Assembly (NCBI GenBank): GCA_035624455.1
Contig: DASPRM010000075.1
Location: 79,497 to 143,496, forward strand
DNA length: 64,000 bases
Source: Terriglobales bacterium
GTDB taxonomy: Bacteria > Acidobacteriota > Terriglobia > Terriglobales > Acidobacteriaceae
Reading direction: 5' to 3'
Shown: positions 62,372 to 64,000 of the stretch, piece by piece
Numbering within the stretch: position 1 is the first letter of the stretch
How the letters are laid out: every line of letters starts with the position of its first letter
The notes under the pieces: model-generated
Databases searched by the model: none
What the model saw: the letters and a program-made list of their open reading frames with translations, nothing else
What the model was told of the DNA's origin: nothing
Program-made: the position numbers and the translations under genes

Positions 62372-64000
62372 GCCAAGCAACGATTTCGATAATAGCCGAG
62401 CAGACGGAGAGTCGAATCGATCAACGCATGGTCGTAATGACTGGCGTGGCGCTGGTAAGTTTTGCCAGTCTGCTGCTCGAATTGGCGATGACTCGTCTTT
62501 TCAGCGTTGTGCTGTTCTATCACTTTGCCTTCTTTGCTATTTCGGTAGCGCTGCTCGGACTCGGCTCAGGAGGAGTTTTCGCCCATATCCGCCATGACTG
62601 GCTCAGGCGATTCGGGACTAGACAACTTGGCGCCCGTTTGTGCGCCCTTAATTCAATTTTCATTCTCCTGGCGTTAGAGCTGGTACTGCGCATCCCTGTG
62701 TCTTTGCAGGTCAATGGCGAAAATTTCGGAAAGCTCACAATTATCTACTTAGCGACGGCGATCCCATTCTTCTTTGTGGGCCTGTTGTTCTCCGTACTCT
62801 TTGCGCGCTCCAGCGAACAGATTTCCTTTCTTTACGGCGCCGATCTCCTGGGAGGAGCGTCAGCATGCCTGGCCGTCGTTCCACTGCTTAATTCTGTAGG
62901 TGGACCCAATGCTCTTCTCTTGGCTTCTGTGGTTATGGCCATCGCGGCCGCCGTTTGGTCAACAAGGTTCATCTCCCGAGTCGCCTGTGTCAGCTTGGCA
63001 GCTGGGTTTTTGTTCCTTTTGGCCGCAAACTCTTCCGGCAGGTGGATTGACGTCGTGTATGCGAAGGGCGTTTGGCAGGATCGACAGCGGATTGAATTCG
63101 CCAAGTGGAATGCCATATCTCGCATCGAAGTGGACAAGCAGCGGGACGGTCGTTACATCCTGATCGATGCGGACGCAACCACGGCGATCATGAATACAGA
63201 TCCGGCGTTGTGGGATAAGGAACAGAAAAATCATCCCACGCCCACGCTTATCGGATTGCCGGCAGAATCAATGTTCAATTGGAAAAAGAGCCTAATGGCT
63301 GCGCCTCCTGCCATCGCCAACGTGCTGCGTCCCAACGGGAGTTTTGCCATCATCGGGCCGGGAGGTGGCATTGACGTGCTCCGCGCTGTAGCCAGCGGCA
63401 GCCCCAGCGTCACTGGCGTTGATATCAATCCGATAATTGTGAATGACGTGATGCGGGGACGATACGCGGAATATTGCTCCCATTTGTACGACCGGCCACA
63501 GGTACACATTCACATTCAAGATGGACGCTCTTATATCCGCGCTTCGAAAGCGACCTACGATGTTGTGCAAATGACTCTGGTAGACACCTGGGCCTCAACC
63601 GCAGCCGGTGCTTTTGCGCTCAGCGAAAACAACCTGTACACCGTCGAGGCATTCCGGGAGTACTTCAGCCATCTCAATCCCGACGGCTTCATCGCCATTA
63701 CCCGCTGGGAATTCAAACAGCCACGCGAGGCACTACGGGTGGTCTCGCAAGCTATTCAGGCCTTGCATGAAGATGGTGTTTCCGACCCACGGAAAAATTT
63801 CATCGTTATAGCTGATGGAGGACTAGGCGAAGATGGACGCCCGGTAGCAGTGTTGGCAAAAAAGTCCCCGTTCACCCCGGCCGAGTATGCGGCCGTTGCG
63901 CAACACATTCATTCCTATCCAAACCTTATTTGGCTGAATCCGTCGCGCGAATACTCCGATTTGCAAAAATTGTCGCCGGGCGCTGCGGTTTTTGAGGACT
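62368..64000 (+). CDS. Membrane-bound spermidine synthase-like protein (cut by window edge)
   Basis: The frame starts at ATG 62368 (overlapping the previous stop as ATGA) and stays open to the edge (544 codons). The first about 210 residues form about six membrane helices, starting with VVMTGVALVSFASLLLELAM. The next part is a methyltransferase-type Rossmann domain with AIIGPGGGIDVLRAV, TGVDINP, IHIQDGRSYIRASKATYDVV and SLVDTWASTAAG-like TLVDTWASTAAG. Such fusions are related to spermidine synthases, but the aminopropyl-transfer site cannot be confirmed and the substrate is unknown. Confidence 0.85.
   Translation, partial: MSQATISIIAEQTESRIDQRMVVMTGVALVSFASLLLELAMTRLFSVVLFYHFAFFAISVALLGLGSGGVFAHIRHDWLRRFGTRQLGARLCALNSIFILLALELVLRIPVSLQVNGENFGKLTIIYLATAIPFFFVGLLFSVLFARSSEQISFLYGADLLGGASACLAVVPLLNSVGGPNALLLASVVMAIAAAVWSTRFISRVACVSLAAGFLFLLAANSSGRWIDVVYAKGVWQDRQRIEFAKWNAISRIEVDKQRDGRYILIDADATTAIMNTDPALWDKEQKNHPTPTLIGLPAESMFNWKKSLMAAPPAIANVLRPNGSFAIIGPGGGIDVLRAVASGSPSVTGVDINPIIVNDVMRGRYAEYCSHLYDRPQVHIHIQDGRSYIRASKATYDVVQMTLVDTWASTAAGAFALSENNLYTVEAFREYFSHLNPDGFIAITRWEFKQPREALRVVSQAIQALHEDGVSDPRKNFIVIADGGLGEDGRPVAVLAKKSPFTPAEYAAVAQHIHSYPNLIWLNPSREYSDLQKLSPGAAVFED

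Noticed and set aside
1..64000. CRISPR arrays, rRNA, tRNA, phage or insertion sequences
   Set aside because: Reading both strands I found no regularly spaced repeats, no cloverleaf with CCA end, no transposase or integrase and no ribosomal RNA segment.

Overview
The window looks like a piece of chromosome from a Gram-negative, flagellated, respiring soil-type bacterium, most likely an acidobacterium (Acidobacteriota, Terriglobia/Koribacter-like). This is inferred from gene content, moderately high GC, and a dispersed intergenic sequence of the TGTCATCCTGAGCG type. No rRNA is present to prove it. I see no tRNA, rRNA, CRISPR, phage or insertion sequence. Both ends cut through genes (fliF on the left, a membrane spermidine-synthase-like gene on the right). 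Several start codons are non-ATG, and many starts were moved downstream of the longest open frame where a ribosome-binding site or signal peptide supports it.

Layout. 1-4.1 kb (minus): a flagellar basal-body operon reading two sigma-54 activators, flgB, flgC, fliE, fliF. 4.1-11.3 kb: housekeeping genes (Nramp-type transporter, HAD phosphatase, lytic transglycosylase, flippase-like protein, NrdR, NAD-isocitrate dehydrogenase, ferrochelatase). 11.3-18.6 kb (plus): a respiratory operon with a Rieske protein carrying a long N-terminal extension, split b6-type cytochrome b, a 1079-residue octaheme cytochrome c and a cupredoxin-like lipoprotein, closed by a strong terminator. 18.7-22.9 kb: heme A synthase, heme O synthase, an ABC-2 transporter and a CtaM/DUF420 protein, an oxidase-assembly operon. 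22.9-25.5 kb: a small hypothetical gene, a HEAT-repeat protein with an inserted barrel-sandwich segment, and a secreted M20 amidohydrolase.

25.6-32.0 kb (minus): a 2-hydroxyacyl-CoA-dehydratase-like protein, a giant tandem-activase fusion, a small unknown protein and a 2x[4Fe-4S] ferredoxin. 32.4-37.4 kb (minus): transketolase and an ADP-forming acyl-CoA ligase fused to a GNAT domain. 37.6-45.7 kb (plus): 2-oxoglutarate dehydrogenase E1, a large secreted PIG-L protein, an APC permease and an MFS exporter. 45.7-56.5 kb: an OmpA-like protein, then a five-gene minus-strand run (esterase, RimK-like ATP-grasp ligase, GCS2 carboxylate-amine ligase, M29-type aminopeptidase, second ATP-grasp-like protein) with a divergent second esterase, followed by an M3 peptidase, a third ATP-grasp protein and a small SFPASDPPS-motif protein.

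56.5-64 kb: a polyprenyl-phosphoryl-arabinose type pathway (UbiA-HAD fusion, DprE1-like oxidase, DprE2-like reductase), divergent from a TMTC-like GT-C/TPR protein and a membrane spermidine-synthase-like protein. The best candidates for something undescribed are the amidoligase cluster at 46.3-52.6 kb, the oxygen-sensitive-type activase/dehydratase system at 25.6-32.0 kb in an apparent aerobe, the unusual b6/octaheme respiratory complex, and the arabinose-lipid cluster next to a GT-C transferase.
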